Assembly: GCA_963667575.2 (NCBI GenBank)
Contig: CAXXHY010000010.1
Coordinates: 186,001-250,000, forward strand
Direction: 5' to 3'
DNA: 64,000 bases
Source: G963665495 sp963667575
GTDB taxonomy: Bacteria > Desulfobacterota > Desulfovibrionia > Desulfovibrionales > Desulfovibrionaceae
In this document: positions 8,457-18,045 of the stretch, in pieces
How the letters are laid out: every line of letters begins with the position of its first letter
Position numbering within the stretch: the first letter of the stretch is position 1
Made by a program: the position numbers and the translations under genes
The notes under the pieces: generated by a model
The model's input: only the letters and a program-made list of their open reading frames with translations
What the model was told of the DNA's origin: nothing
Databases searched by the model: none

Positions 8457-9134
8457 ATGAACGCTTTGCGTATGTTGCTGGTCCCGGTGTTTCTCCTGCT
8501 GACGACCGTGCTGGTCGCCACTGCCCATGCCAAAACCGACCCGTTGGTGGGCGAGCTGCAGGCTACGTATGAATCCCTGGACTCTTTTGAAGCGAAATTC
8601 AAGCAGACTCTGAAAAATACGGCCACAGGGGAAGAAGAAGAAAGAAGCGGCATGTTTTTCTTCAAGAAACCCGAGTTGATCCGCTGGGAGAACCTGAAGC
8701 CCGAAGAAGAACTTCTTGTGGTTGGCAAGGATGTTGTCTGGGATTATTTCAAGGACGAGCAGGTTGTGTACAAATACACCGTGGACAAGGTCCTGGAATC
8801 GAAAACCATGATCCGCTTCATTTCCGGCCAGGCCCGCCTGGACCAGGATTTCTACATCAAACGCGAAACCAGCCCGCTGGCTGGTGAAGCCAAGAGCAAG
8901 CTGATCAAGCTGAATCTGGTGCCCAAGGAACCGGAGACGCAGCTGGTTCAGGCTTATGTCTGGGTAGACCCGGACACCAAACTGCTGAAACGCATCCTGC
9001 TGCAGGATTTTTACGGCAATGAAAACGAGATGTCCTTTGAAGACATCGATCTGAATCCGGTCTTGCCTCCCGAACTGTTCATGTTCGCTCCGCCCCCGGA
9101 TGCTGAAGTTTTTGACGACACCAAAAAACAGTAA
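8457..9134 (+). CDS. lolA: Outer-membrane lipoprotein carrier LolA
   Basis: LolA is the periplasmic chaperone that carries lipoproteins from LolCDE to the outer membrane. A Sec signal peptide is clear: MNALRML, a hydrophobic core and cleavage after AHA. The mature part shows the LolA pattern of beta strands, including SFEAKFKQT, FFFKKPELIRW and a final FEDIDLNPVLPPELF. An upstream ATG at 8445 is possible, but GGAG at 8447-8450 lies 6 nt before the ATG at 8457, which also gives the better signal peptide. A strong bidirectional terminator follows. Confidence 0.92.
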   Translation: MNALRMLLVPVFLLLTTVLVATAHAKTDPLVGELQATYESLDSFEAKFKQTLKNTATGEEEERSGMFFFKKPELIRWENLKPEEELLVVGKDVVWDYFKDEQVVYKYTVDKVLESKTMIRFISGQARLDQDFYIKRETSPLAGEAKSKLIKLNLVPKEPETQLVQAYVWVDPDTKLLKRILLQDFYGNENEMSFEDIDLNPVLPPELFMFAPPPDAEVFDDTKKQ

Positions 9135-9143
9135 GCCAAAAGA

Positions 9144-9184
9144 AAAGCGCGCGGCCTTGTTTTCCAAGCCCGCGCGCTTTGTTT
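9144..9184. terminator. Bidirectional terminator between lolA and the M49-like peptidase gene
   Basis: The arms AAAGCGCGCGG (9144-9154) and CCGCGCGCTTT (9170-9180) pair perfectly, with an inner CTTG/CAAG extension. They are followed by TTGTTTT on the plus strand and an A-rich flank that gives T residues on the minus strand. It lies between two convergent genes. Confidence 0.85.
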
Positions 9185-9194
9185 TGCAGCGGTT

Positions 9195-10844
9195 CTAATC
9201 TCCGTATACCGGAACGAATTCCACTGGAATTGTTTTGTCCGCCTCATTCAGAAGCTCTTGCAGTTCCGGACGAACCCGGGCGTATGTATCGATGAATTTG
9301 CCCGCGCCTTCGTAGTCCCCTTTACCTTCGAACTCCAGCATCATGGTCAGCAATTCCTTTACGGCAGCCGTCATTTTATCCGTATCCAGAATATAACGCC
9401 TGGTCTTTGGTTCGTAGCGCAACGCTCCCTTGTCCGTCAGGTAGTTCCAGGCGGCCGTACGGATGATGCCGTATGCCGAGCCCATGCCGAAGCGGATGGA
9501 ACGCAGCGCTTCCGCCAGATAGCCGACATAATGCGCTTCCAGGCTGCCCCTGACGATACCTCGTTCCATGAGATAGGGCAGATTGTAGAGTCCGCCAATG
9601 TCCGCTTTGCCTTCTTCTATGGGGGAGTAATGTTCGCGAAGAGCCTCGCGCAGCGAAAGTTTTTTCCCGTCCACAAGGGCGTTTCTGGGCCCGAGCGTAT
9701 GGGAAATCTCATGCATCAGCACCCAGGTGACATAGGCATGGGCGTCCATGGTAGCGGAAGCTTCCGGATCGAGCACCAGTTTTGCCAGAGGTTCGAGCAC
9801 GGTTTTGCGCCGCATATCCAGATAGTTCCCCATCATGACCTTTTTGGAGCCTTTGGCTTTCCAGACGCGAGGGTCGTTGGGCAGGCTGAATGCCACGGCT
9901 TCCATGACCGCACGTCCCTGGCCGGAGCGCCGGACATCGTCGACCATTTCGAGGGGCATCATGGTGCCGGTCTGATCGGGCTTGAATTGCGGATCCACTG
10001 GCAGGCGGGCCTGCAGCTGGGGAGCGGTGGACTTGTAATTTGAAAGCTCCGCTGCCTTGCCGTGGTCCACGAGCATTACGTTGGCCTTGTAAAATGTTTT
10101 TACTCCGGCCAGCTGATCATCGTAGGTCTCGATGGGGCCGATGCTGATATCCAATACGCCGTCCAGATCAATCCAGGCCATGTCGGCTTCGAAATAATCA
10201 TCCGTACGCAGTGCATTGGCTTCTGCTCGCAGGTAGGTGCTCAGAGAAAGATTTTCGCTGAGATCCGCGGCATCTTCCAGTAGCTTGGCGGCAGGAAGAA
10301 CATAAACCGAATAGGCCTGATGGTAGGGGATGGCGACCAGCTCTTTTCCCTTGCGGCGCACAACCGTGTAGGGATCAAGCAGGGCGTCTTTTTGCTCCGG
10401 ATGTGCTTCCAGGTAGGCATTCAGTTCGTCTTTTGTCAGATCCTCAGGATAGACGTAACTGCCCATGGGCCTGGGGGTGGTTCCTATAAACGGTTCGAAA
10501 TTTCTGAAACGGTTCCATTTCCCGTAATTGGCGTTCATGAGCAGTGCCGCAGCTTTGGCCTGAGAGCCGCTTTCCCCTTTGAGATCGTTAAAAAGCACCT
10601 CGCAATCAGGTGCCACCTGTTGCCAGTAGGCGGCATCCATATAGGAAGCAGCCAGAATCAATTTGCTCAGCACTGCCTGCTCTGATTTGCTCAGAGTGGA
10701 AGCCAGCGGGCTTTCCGCCATATTGACGAATACAAGTTCGGACGCCTGTTTTTCGATGTCAGGCGCAAATGTGGCGGCATGGCTGATTCCCCCCGAAAAA
10801 AGCAGGCCTGCACAGATCAGACAACAACAGATTGCCTCGATCAT
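9195..10844 (-). CDS. Exported M49-like zinc peptidase (dipeptidyl-peptidase III family)
   Basis: This predicted periplasmic metallopeptidase has 549 aa from the chosen start. The zinc site HEISH is near residue 377, and a downstream EEGKAD helix supplies the third ligand, the arrangement of bacterial DPP III (M49) relatives. It has HEXXH spacing rather than the HEXXXH of eukaryotic DPP III. The N-terminus MIEAICCCLICAGLLFSGG is a signal sequence with cleavage near SHA-AT. The start at 10844 is supported by GGGAGGG 8 nt upstream; an upstream in-frame start at 10922 would bury the signal peptide. It is transcribed alone between two terminators. The substrate is unknown. Confidence 0.82.
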   Translation of the reverse strand: MIEAICCCLICAGLLFSGGISHAATFAPDIEKQASELVFVNMAESPLASTLSKSEQAVLSKLILAASYMDAAYWQQVAPDCEVLFNDLKGESGSQAKAAALLMNANYGKWNRFRNFEPFIGTTPRPMGSYVYPEDLTKDELNAYLEAHPEQKDALLDPYTVVRRKGKELVAIPYHQAYSVYVLPAAKLLEDAADLSENLSLSTYLRAEANALRTDDYFEADMAWIDLDGVLDISIGPIETYDDQLAGVKTFYKANVMLVDHGKAAELSNYKSTAPQLQARLPVDPQFKPDQTGTMMPLEMVDDVRRSGQGRAVMEAVAFSLPNDPRVWKAKGSKKVMMGNYLDMRRKTVLEPLAKLVLDPEASATMDAHAYVTWVLMHEISHTLGPRNALVDGKKLSLREALREHYSPIEEGKADIGGLYNLPYLMERGIVRGSLEAHYVGYLAEALRSIRFGMGSAYGIIRTAAWNYLTDKGALRYEPKTRRYILDTDKMTAAVKELLTMMLEFEGKGDYEGAGKFIDTYARVRPELQELLNEADKTIPVEFVPVYGD

Positions 10845-10920
10845 TTGAATATCCCTCCCGGTAACATGGTTGGTAGTGGAGCCAGTATAAAGCAGGCAAA
10901 AAGCCCTTGGCAATGGCCCC

Positions 10921-10961
10921 AAATAAAAAGGCTGCTGCAGGATGAGCCTCCTGCAGCAGCC
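10921..10961 (-). terminator. Terminator after the mutS-lipoprotein operon
   Basis: A 12-bp perfect stem, GGCTGCTGCAGG/CCTGCAGCAGCC, with an 8-nt loop is followed on the minus strand by TTTTTATTT. It separates the lipoprotein gene from the peptidase gene downstream. Confidence 0.9.
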
Positions 10962-11066
10962 AAGAAGTTGTTAAACAAAGATTCCGAAGGTGTCGCCTGC
11001 AGGTTCTACTTCCTCGTCGAAGATGGCCAGGAGTGAAAGCAACACTTAAAGTTTTACTTCAAAAAA

Positions 11067-11633
11067 CTATTGAACCTCGGGCGTGGAAGTGTCCGTATCC
11101 GTGTAGTTCATCTCGACATTAGCCGGGCTGCCGGAATCTTCCTGGCCGTCGATCTGGACATTGTTTTGTTCGCGGGCTTCGGCTTCCGGATTTGGGCTGG
11201 TCATGATCACCCTCGAGGTGACGGCCCCCAGACCGGGGTAGCTGTTATAGCCCACGAGCCGCCAGCGATAGGAAGCATCCGCCTCGAGTGAGCAATACTG
11301 CAGCGTAAGGGTACCTTTGTTGATTTGCAGCTGCGGATCGCTCAAAGGAAATTCTACCCGCATTTCCGGGTGAAACGGGCAGGTCGGGCAATCCGTGGGC
11401 GTGTCAGTCTCGGTTATTTCCAGAATGATCTTGGAGATATTGTCCTTGTTGCCAGATATTTTAGCCTTAATATTCAAGCAATTATGTCGTATCTGGGCGC
11501 TTTCGCTCTTGAAATCGTAGCGCTCCTGAGACGCATTTGGCTCGGGCCAGCTTTTTTTGCCGCAGCCGGACAGCCCGGGGAGCATCAGGCCAAGCATCAG
11601 CACCAGGCCGAGAATTGTGGTCCGCATGCGCAT
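11067..11633 (-). CDS. Small predicted lipoprotein downstream of mutS
   Basis: The protein starts MRMRTTILGLV and carries a type II signal peptide with lipobox LSGC (Cys at residue 24), so it is predicted to be a lipoprotein. The 188-aa product is acidic at the C-terminus (repeated Asp/Thr/Glu) and contains a DCPTCPFHPE segment with two spaced cysteines plus a YRWRLVGYNSYPGLG stretch resembling a fibronectin-type strand. No named family was recognised. It begins 11 bp past the mutS stop, so it is probably in the mutS operon. The start codon is less certain because the ribosome binding site is weak. Confidence 0.8.
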   Translation of the reverse strand: MRMRTTILGLVLMLGLMLPGLSGCGKKSWPEPNASQERYDFKSESAQIRHNCLNIKAKISGNKDNISKIILEITETDTPTDCPTCPFHPEMRVEFPLSDPQLQINKGTLTLQYCSLEADASYRWRLVGYNSYPGLGAVTSRVIMTSPNPEAEAREQNNVQIDGQEDSGSPANVEMNYTDTDTSTPEVQ

Positions 11634-11643
11634 GCCGTTTTCG

Positions 11644-14313
11644 TCAGTCTTTCGGGGCGCCCCATTTTGCTTTCCATTCGTAAAGAACATTCAAGGCCTC
11701 CAGTGGCGTCAAAGTGTCGATGTTTATTTTTTGCAGCGCATCCTGCAGAGGATGTGGTTCCTGCTTCTGTTCATCCGGCGTATCTGCCCCGCACAGGGCC
11801 TGCTTGAAACCCGGCAGGAGAGTCATCTGCGCTTTTTCCGTCTCGATGCGCGCATTGGCCTCCCGGGCCTTTTTTTCCAGCTCGTTGAGAATTTCCTTGG
11901 CTCGCGTCACCACCGGGCGCGGTACGCCGGCCAGCTTGGCCACCTCGATTCCGTAACTGCGATCCGAGGGCCCAGGAACCAGGCGACGCAGAAAAACAAT
12001 GTCGCCTCCCCATTCCTTGACCGCGATATTCATGTTCCGGACGCCTGGGATTTTGCCTTCCAGGCCGGTCAGTTCATGGTAATGGGTGGCAAAAAGCGTA
12101 CGCAGTTTCCCGCCTTCGCGTTTGGCCAGATCCTCGACAACGGCCCAGGCCAGAGCCAGACCGTCAAAGGTGCTGGTCCCCCGGCCGATTTCGTCCAGAA
12201 TGATCAGGCTCCGCCCACCGCATTGGCGCAGGATGCGCGCTGTTTCGGTCATTTCCACCATAAAAGTGGACTGGCCCTGGGCCAGATTGTCCGAAGCTCC
12301 CACCCGGGAGAAAATGCGATCCACCAGACCGATCCGCGCCTGATTCGCGGGCACGAAAGAACCGATCTGGGCCATGAGGGTAATGATGGCCGTCTGCCTG
12401 AGCACGGTAGATTTACCAGCCATGTTCGGACCGGTAATCAATAATATATTTTTTCCGTCTTCGATAGTGATATCATTGGGAATAAAATTGGAACCGCTCT
12501 GTACGGCCTCCACTACCGGATGGCGGCCGGCAATGATCTTTATGTCGCGCTCCTGGTGCACCTCCGGGCGTATCCAGCCCCAGCGGCGGGCGGCCTCGGA
12601 AAGCGCCTGCCAGTAATCCAGCCCGGCCACCACGCCGGACATGAACAAAAAGCGCGGGCGCAGTTCCGCCACATGCGTACGCAGTTCCTGAAACAGCTCG
12701 TATTCAAGCTTTTTGCGGCGTTCGACAGCGGAAAATAGTTTTTCCTCGAGTTCCTTCAATTCGGTTGTCGTAAACCGCTCGCAGTTCACCAGTGTCTGGC
12801 GGCGGATGAAATACTCCGGCGCCTTTTCGGCCTGGGTTTTGGGCAGTTCGAAATAATAGCCGAAAACCTTGTTGTTGCGCAGCTTGAGTTTGTTGAGTCC
12901 GGTTTTTTCCAGTTCTTTGGAAAACAGTTCGGCCAGCAGACCTTCGCCGTGCTCGGTGAGTTCGATCAACTGGTCCAGGTCCGGATCATAGCCCGTACGG
13001 AACAGACCACCCTCGGTGATGATCAGAGGAGGCTCGTCCACAAGAGCCTTGTCCAGCAACTCGTATGCGTCCGTCAGGTCGTCCCAGTTCCCCAGCACTC
13101 CTGTCAGAGCCTCGGGAAGGGGCGTTTCGTCTTCTCCGGAAGGAGCAATGCCTGTCAGCACGGAGCGAATTTCCGGTAATTTGCGCAAGCTCTGCCGCAG
13201 GGCAACAAAGTCTTTGGGAGTGGCTCGTCCGAGAAAAATACGCGTAGAAAGGCGTTCGAGGTCGAAGACCAGATCCAGATGCGTCCGGATATCCTGGCGC
13301 AGCTGGTCGTCTTGGAAAAACAGGGCGACCATTTCCTGGGTCTGGAGAATGCGTCCGAGTTCCCGCCACGGATTCTTGAGCCTGTCGCGCAGCAAGCGTC
13401 CGCCCATAGGGGTCAGGGTCCGGTCCATGACATGCCAGAGGGTCCCAGGGCCCGTACGTCCGTCCAGACAGCGGAAAATCTCCAGATTGCGCTCGGTGAC
13501 TTCATCCAGGAGCAGGTGGCGTCCGAGGTTGAGCGGACGAAAAAGACCAAGGTGCTTGAGTTCCTGACGCTGGACCTGCTCCAGATAAGTCAGCAACGCG
13601 CCGCAGGCCTGGGTCAGCTCCTTTTTGTCCGCCAGGTCCAATACCTCCAGGCTGGTCACACCCTGGGCGGAGAGAAGTTTATCCTTGGCGGAGGCAAATT
13701 CGAAATAGGGCCGCATGGGCACATGGTTCATGAGCCCGAGACTGTCCCAGAGACCGGCCGGAGGCTTTTGTCCGTCCGGGTACAGGAGTTCGCGCGGAGA
13801 AATTTTCTGGGCCCATTGCCACAGCTCAGCCTGGCGTTTGGAAAACAACCCGGACCACTCGCCAGTGGAGTTGTCCACCCAGGCCAGGCCGCCGGCGTTG
13901 TTCTGGTCGCTCCAGAACAGGGAAGCCAGAAAATTGTTGCCTTTGGCCTCGAGGTTGTTTTCTTCGACAACCGTACCTGGAGTCAGAACACGGGTCACAG
14001 CGCGTTTGACCAGCCCCTTGGCTTCCTTGGGGTCTTCGATCTGATCGCAGATGGCCACCCGGTAGCCTTTTTCCAAAAGCTGCTTCAGATAGCCGTCCAC
14101 CGCATGATGGGGAACGCCGCACATGGGTACGGGCGATTCGGAATGGGGATTGCGCGCGGTCAGGGTGATTTGCAGCTCGCGGGCCGTGAGTTCTGCATCA
14201 TCAAAAAATAATTCATAAAAATCACCCATACGAAAAAAGAGCAGGGCATCAGGATGTTGTTCCTTGATGTTAAGGTACTGCTCGAACATGGGTGTGAGTT
14301 TTGGAGCAACCAT
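11644..14313 (-). CDS. mutS: DNA mismatch repair protein MutS
   Basis: MutS recognises mismatches and small loops and triggers repair through its ATPase. The mismatch-binding motif FYE occurs in MGDFYELFF near residue 33. Connector, lever and clamp domains follow, and the ATPase domain carries Walker A GPNMAGKST near residue 627 and the signature region LIILDEIGRGTSTFDGLALAW. The 889-aa length is typical. No mutL is in the window. The start ATG lacks a good Shine-Dalgarno; a second ATG eight codons in is possible. The lipoprotein gene follows directly. Confidence 0.97.
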   Translation of the reverse strand: MVAPKLTPMFEQYLNIKEQHPDALLFFRMGDFYELFFDDAELTARELQITLTARNPHSESPVPMCGVPHHAVDGYLKQLLEKGYRVAICDQIEDPKEAKGLVKRAVTRVLTPGTVVEENNLEAKGNNFLASLFWSDQNNAGGLAWVDNSTGEWSGLFSKRQAELWQWAQKISPRELLYPDGQKPPAGLWDSLGLMNHVPMRPYFEFASAKDKLLSAQGVTSLEVLDLADKKELTQACGALLTYLEQVQRQELKHLGLFRPLNLGRHLLLDEVTERNLEIFRCLDGRTGPGTLWHVMDRTLTPMGGRLLRDRLKNPWRELGRILQTQEMVALFFQDDQLRQDIRTHLDLVFDLERLSTRIFLGRATPKDFVALRQSLRKLPEIRSVLTGIAPSGEDETPLPEALTGVLGNWDDLTDAYELLDKALVDEPPLIITEGGLFRTGYDPDLDQLIELTEHGEGLLAELFSKELEKTGLNKLKLRNNKVFGYYFELPKTQAEKAPEYFIRRQTLVNCERFTTTELKELEEKLFSAVERRKKLEYELFQELRTHVAELRPRFLFMSGVVAGLDYWQALSEAARRWGWIRPEVHQERDIKIIAGRHPVVEAVQSGSNFIPNDITIEDGKNILLITGPNMAGKSTVLRQTAIITLMAQIGSFVPANQARIGLVDRIFSRVGASDNLAQGQSTFMVEMTETARILRQCGGRSLIILDEIGRGTSTFDGLALAWAVVEDLAKREGGKLRTLFATHYHELTGLEGKIPGVRNMNIAVKEWGGDIVFLRRLVPGPSDRSYGIEVAKLAGVPRPVVTRAKEILNELEKKAREANARIETEKAQMTLLPGFKQALCGADTPDEQKQEPHPLQDALQKINIDTLTPLEALNVLYEWKAKWGAPKD

Positions 14314-14473
14314 TTGAAATATAGGAATAAAAGGTTAGTGTTGGTAAAAGAGGACGCGTTTGCGTCGCCGTTGGTGGCGTATAGTAGACTACCAGCGGAC
14401 GGGAAGGCAAGGCGCAGGAGAAAAGAAAGTCCGTACGTGGTGCAATCGTTACGGCTTTCCCGGAAATCCGGGA

Positions 14474-15292
14474 TTATAAAAAAGGAAAAGGGCCGGAAAA
14501 AGGTGATTCCGGTTCGGGAATCGAGGCCACATGGGAGATCAGCGTGGGGCGTCCAAGCCAGTCTTCACGCAGCAGATGCAGGCCGATCTGATTGGGCTCC
14601 AGAATGAAATTTTCCTGGGCGTCGTTTCTGAAATTCAGTTCGAACTGCATGCTGACAGAGGGAGCAACAAACAAAGGCCGGCCAGCGAACTCCTGGACCA
14701 TGGTGCGGTGCGCATGCCCGGCCAGCAGACGCAGAACATTGGCCCGGCCTTCCAACACCTGGGCGAATGCACGCGCGTTTTCAAAAGGGCTGTGATCCAT
14801 GGGAGCTATTCCCAAAGGGATTGGCGGATGGTGCATGCAAATTAATACCGGTGCAACCTTGTTTTTATCCAGCTCGTCCTCGAGCCATTGGAGCAGATCC
14901 AGGCTCAGACCGCCATGATGTTCTCCAGGGATCACCGTATCCAGGCCGATGATCCGCATGCCACCTGCAAACTCGGACCAGCAGATTTTCTGACCGAACC
15001 GGACAATGGAGTGGTCCCGCATCAAAGCGTGTTCCAATTGCGCCTTGTGATCATGGTTGCCGGGCACAACACGGAAAGGCATCCGGAGTTTCGCGAGGAT
15101 CCGCTGGGCGCTGGCATAGGCGGATGCACTGCCGTCTGCGGCAATATCTCCCGTGATGAGGCACAGGTCGGGCAGGGGATCGAGCTGATTGAGCCAGTCC
15201 ACGACGGTGGTGCTGGTGGAGTCTGTGTCGACGACACCGTAGGTAAGGTCTTCAGCGCTGAGGTGCAGGTCGGAAAGATGAGCGATGATCAT
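14474..15292 (-). CDS. GpdQ-like metallophosphodiesterase
   Basis: This is a class III cyclic-nucleotide/glycerophosphodiesterase-type calcineurin fold. The metal motifs appear in order: SDLHLS (D-x-H, residues 7-12), ITGDIA, PGNHDH, CMHHPP and GHAH. Overall length (272 aa) and order match GpdQ and CpdA. The segment HHPPIPLG followed by MDH closely resembles GpdQ. The gene starts one base after the ABC transporter stop, so it is the last cistron of the operon. The likely role is hydrolysis of an imported phosphodiester in the cytoplasm; substrate preference (glycerophosphodiester versus cyclic nucleotide) cannot be decided from sequence. Confidence 0.85.
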   Translation of the reverse strand: MIIAHLSDLHLSAEDLTYGVVDTDSTSTTVVDWLNQLDPLPDLCLITGDIAADGSASAYASAQRILAKLRMPFRVVPGNHDHKAQLEHALMRDHSIVRFGQKICWSEFAGGMRIIGLDTVIPGEHHGGLSLDLLQWLEDELDKNKVAPVLICMHHPPIPLGIAPMDHSPFENARAFAQVLEGRANVLRLLAGHAHRTMVQEFAGRPLFVAPSVSMQFELNFRNDAQENFILEPNQIGLHLLREDWLGRPTLISHVASIPEPESPFSGPFPFL

Positions 15293-15293
15293 A

Positions 15294-17204
15294 TTACAAC
15301 ACCATGAGTAACGAGGGGTCGATTGTTATGCTAATTTCCTGCCCAGGCTGGAAATAGCGGTTTCCCGGAGCATCAACCTGGAAGGCCTGTCCGTCGGAGA
15401 GTCTGGCCCGGACTCTGAGTCTGTCTCCGAGAAAGACTGTGGATTCAACCACTGCAGGCAAAAGGCCGTTGTAGTCGATGCTGGCGTTTTCCGGACGAAA
15501 AAAGACAGCAAAGCTGGGCGAACCGTTTACCACGCCTTTCAATTCGCCGACATCCGCCAGAGGGATCCCCGCCACAGTGACCCAATCTTTTTTGCGTACG
15601 CATTCAAGCTTGCTGAATGCTCCGATGAAGTCCGCCACGAATCTGTCTTTTGGTTGGAAATAGATATCGCGCGGACTGCCTGCCTGGACAATACGGCCAT
15701 GGTCCATGACCACAACCGTATCGCCCAGGGCCATGGCTTCGGACTGGTCGTGGGTGACATAAATGGAGGTGATCCCCAGTTTTTTGAGCAGCCCGTTGAT
15801 TTCGTCGCGCAGGGTTTCCCGGAGCTTGGCGTCCAGAGCTGTCAACGGTTCGTCCAGCAAAAGCACGCGCGGACGTACCGCCAGAGCCCGGGCCAGAGCA
15901 ACCCGCTGGCGCTGTCCGCCGGAGAGCTGATCGACCTGCCTTTCGGCCAGATTCCCTATACGCATCATCTCCAGCATCGCAGCGCTTCTGCGTTCGCGTT
16001 CGCTTTTGGATATTTTTTGAATTTTCAATCCATAGGCCACGTTCTGCTGCACGGTCATATGCGTGAACAGGGCGTAATTTTGAAAGACCATGCCCACATT
16101 GCGCTTTTCTATGGGAAGCCGGGTCACGTCTTGGTCGTCAAAATGAATGGTGCCGCCTTTGTCCGGGTGTTCAAGTCCGGCAATCAGACGCAGTGTCGTG
16201 GTTTTTCCACAACCCGAAGGACCCAGGAGCACCACGGTGTGTCCTGGTTCAATGGTGAGATTCAGGGGATCGAGGGCCCGGGTGCCGTCGGCAAAGGTTT
16301 TGCCGCACCCGGTCAGGCGGATGGAAACGCCGTTTCCCAAATGTTCGACAGAGAAGTTTGACATGGGCATCTCTCGTGCGAGTGAGTCTTTTGGTGCGGA
16401 TTTCCCGCGATTCTTGGGCTTTCCCAGGTGTTGCAGAACAACCAGCACGGGAATGATCATAATGAAAAATGCGATGGTATAGGCCGAACCAATTTCCAGG
16501 CGCATGGACGCATAGCTGTCCGCCAACCCCACGGGCAAGGTCATGGTCAGGGGCGTATGCAGCATCCAGGTAAGGTTGAATTCCCCAATGGACAGGGTGA
16601 AAACCATGAGCGAGCCGGAAATGATTCCTGGCCAGGCATTGGGAAGGACGACCTGCCAGAGACGTTGCCAGAAACCTGCACCCAGGCTGGCCGCGCTTTC
16701 CTCCAGTTCCTTCAGGTCCAGCATGCCCAATACGGCAATGACCGAACGCACCATGAAAGGCAGGGTGAACAATACGTGTCCTGCAAGAATGCAGGCGATG
16801 GATTTGCGAAACCAGCCTATGCCTCCGTAGGAAACCAGAATGGCCAGGGCTATGGCCAACCCAGGGATGGCCAGGGGCAGAACCAGCAATTCCTCCAGGA
16901 TGCGCATCAGGCGCGAGGTCCGGCGCACCATGAAATAGGCGGCCGGTACGCCGATGAGAACGCAGCAGAACAGGCAGAGAAACGCGATAAGCAGACTGCG
17001 GTAAATGGTCTGCGCATACAGATCCCACATTTCCAGAAGCCAGCGAAAGGTCAGACCGCTTTGCAGCCCTTGGAAATAGTTGACGGTGAAACCGGCGAGC
17101 ACTGACTGCAGGATGGGAATGGCCAGAAAAGCGCAGCAGAGCAGGGTGATGACCAGTTGAAGCCAGAAAAGGAAGCCCTTTTCAGAGAGCGTATGGTGCT
17201 GCAT
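15294..17204 (-). CDS. ABC importer permease-ATPase fusion protein
   Basis: One uninterrupted frame encodes an inner-membrane permease (about residues 1-280, six TM segments, EAA loop around EESAASLGAGFWQRLWQVVLP) followed directly by an ABC ATPase. The ATPase has Walker A GPSGCGKTT, Q-loop QNYALF, signature LSGGQRQR, Walker B LLLDEP, and a C-terminal TOBE-type domain. The chosen start, ATG 17204, lies 4 bp after the upstream permease stop. An internal ATG at 16364, preceded by GAGAG at good spacing, would give a free-standing ATPase of 356 aa, the usual size. So both a fusion and a separate ATPase could be made. The homologues I know of are two genes. Confidence 0.88.
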   Translation of the reverse strand: MQHHTLSEKGFLFWLQLVITLLCCAFLAIPILQSVLAGFTVNYFQGLQSGLTFRWLLEMWDLYAQTIYRSLLIAFLCLFCCVLIGVPAAYFMVRRTSRLMRILEELLVLPLAIPGLAIALAILVSYGGIGWFRKSIACILAGHVLFTLPFMVRSVIAVLGMLDLKELEESAASLGAGFWQRLWQVVLPNAWPGIISGSLMVFTLSIGEFNLTWMLHTPLTMTLPVGLADSYASMRLEIGSAYTIAFFIMIIPVLVVLQHLGKPKNRGKSAPKDSLAREMPMSNFSVEHLGNGVSIRLTGCGKTFADGTRALDPLNLTIEPGHTVVLLGPSGCGKTTTLRLIAGLEHPDKGGTIHFDDQDVTRLPIEKRNVGMVFQNYALFTHMTVQQNVAYGLKIQKISKSERERRSAAMLEMMRIGNLAERQVDQLSGGQRQRVALARALAVRPRVLLLDEPLTALDAKLRETLRDEINGLLKKLGITSIYVTHDQSEAMALGDTVVVMDHGRIVQAGSPRDIYFQPKDRFVADFIGAFSKLECVRKKDWVTVAGIPLADVGELKGVVNGSPSFAVFFRPENASIDYNGLLPAVVESTVFLGDRLRVRARLSDGQAFQVDAPGNRYFQPGQEISITIDPSLLMVL

Positions 17205-17208
17205 TTGG

Positions 17209-18027
17209 TTACCCCGCTGCTCCGACTGATTGTTCGCCGGCGGCCAGTCGTCCGAGGGCCAGAGCCAGCCAGGTGATGACGCCGAGCAGGATCGACAAGG
17301 CCGAAGCCATGGCAATGTTGGCGGAAAGGGTGAACTCCGTATAAATGGCAATGGGCAGCACGTCGATTTTCGCCGCCAGAGTAAAGGCCGTGCCAAAGGC
17401 GCCCATGGACGTGGCGAAACAGATGGAGCCGGTGGAGACCAATGCGGGCATCAGCTCGGGAATGATGATGTCACGAAGCCTCTGCCAGCCCGAAGCGCCC
17501 AGCGAACGGGCGGCCTCTTCCACATGGCGATCCAGCTTTTGCGCCGCTGCCATGACCGTGGTGACAACCCTGGGAATGGAAAAATAGAGGTAGCCCAGAA
17601 ACAGTCCGAACAGCGAATATGCCAGAACGATCTTGTCTCCGGTAAGGGCTTTGCTGACATGCCCCACCAAACCCTGCCGACCGACCAGCAGAATGATCAT
17701 GAAGCCGACCACCACGCCCGGAAATGCCAAAGGGAATGTGAGAATGGAAATGACCAGCGAATGTCCTGGAAAGGAGTTCCGGGCCAGAAATATTCCCACC
17801 GCACCAGCCAGGACGAGAGACACGGCTGTTACAGCTATGGAAAGACCAAGGGTCTGGCCCAGGCTGATGAGATACCTGGGTTCGCTCAAGGCTTTCCAAT
17901 ACAGGGACAGTCCGTCAGTCTGCACGGACAGCAGAAAGATTCGGGCCATGGGAAAGATAAAAAATGCGCTGAAGGTTGCCAGAAGCGGAGCTCCCAGGGC
18001 AGCCAGGTAGAGTGAGTTGGTCTTCAT
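17209..18027 (-). CDS. ABC importer permease (Fe/thiamine/phosphonate-type)
   Basis: This is the first inner-membrane permease of the importer, with six hydrophobic segments and the EAA motif in VEEAARSLGASGWQRLRDII near residue 185. The ATG at 18027 has GGA 7 nt upstream. A longer frame begins upstream but would run through the intercistronic hairpin. It belongs to the two-permease family that includes PhnUV, AfuB/SfuB and YdcUV. A stem-loop separates it from the binding-protein gene. Confidence 0.88.
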   Translation of the reverse strand: MKTNSLYLAALGAPLLATFSAFFIFPMARIFLLSVQTDGLSLYWKALSEPRYLISLGQTLGLSIAVTAVSLVLAGAVGIFLARNSFPGHSLVISILTFPLAFPGVVVGFMIILLVGRQGLVGHVSKALTGDKIVLAYSLFGLFLGYLYFSIPRVVTTVMAAAQKLDRHVEEAARSLGASGWQRLRDIIIPELMPALVSTGSICFATSMGAFGTAFTLAAKIDVLPIAIYTEFTLSANIAMASALSILLGVITWLALALGRLAAGEQSVGAAG

Positions 18028-18045
18028 GCGTATTCCATAAAAATA

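Noticed and set aside
14458..14471. CCCGG-AAAT-CCGGG hairpin after the phosphodiesterase gene
   Set aside because: The stem is short and has no T-run in the direction of transcription, so it was not called a terminator.
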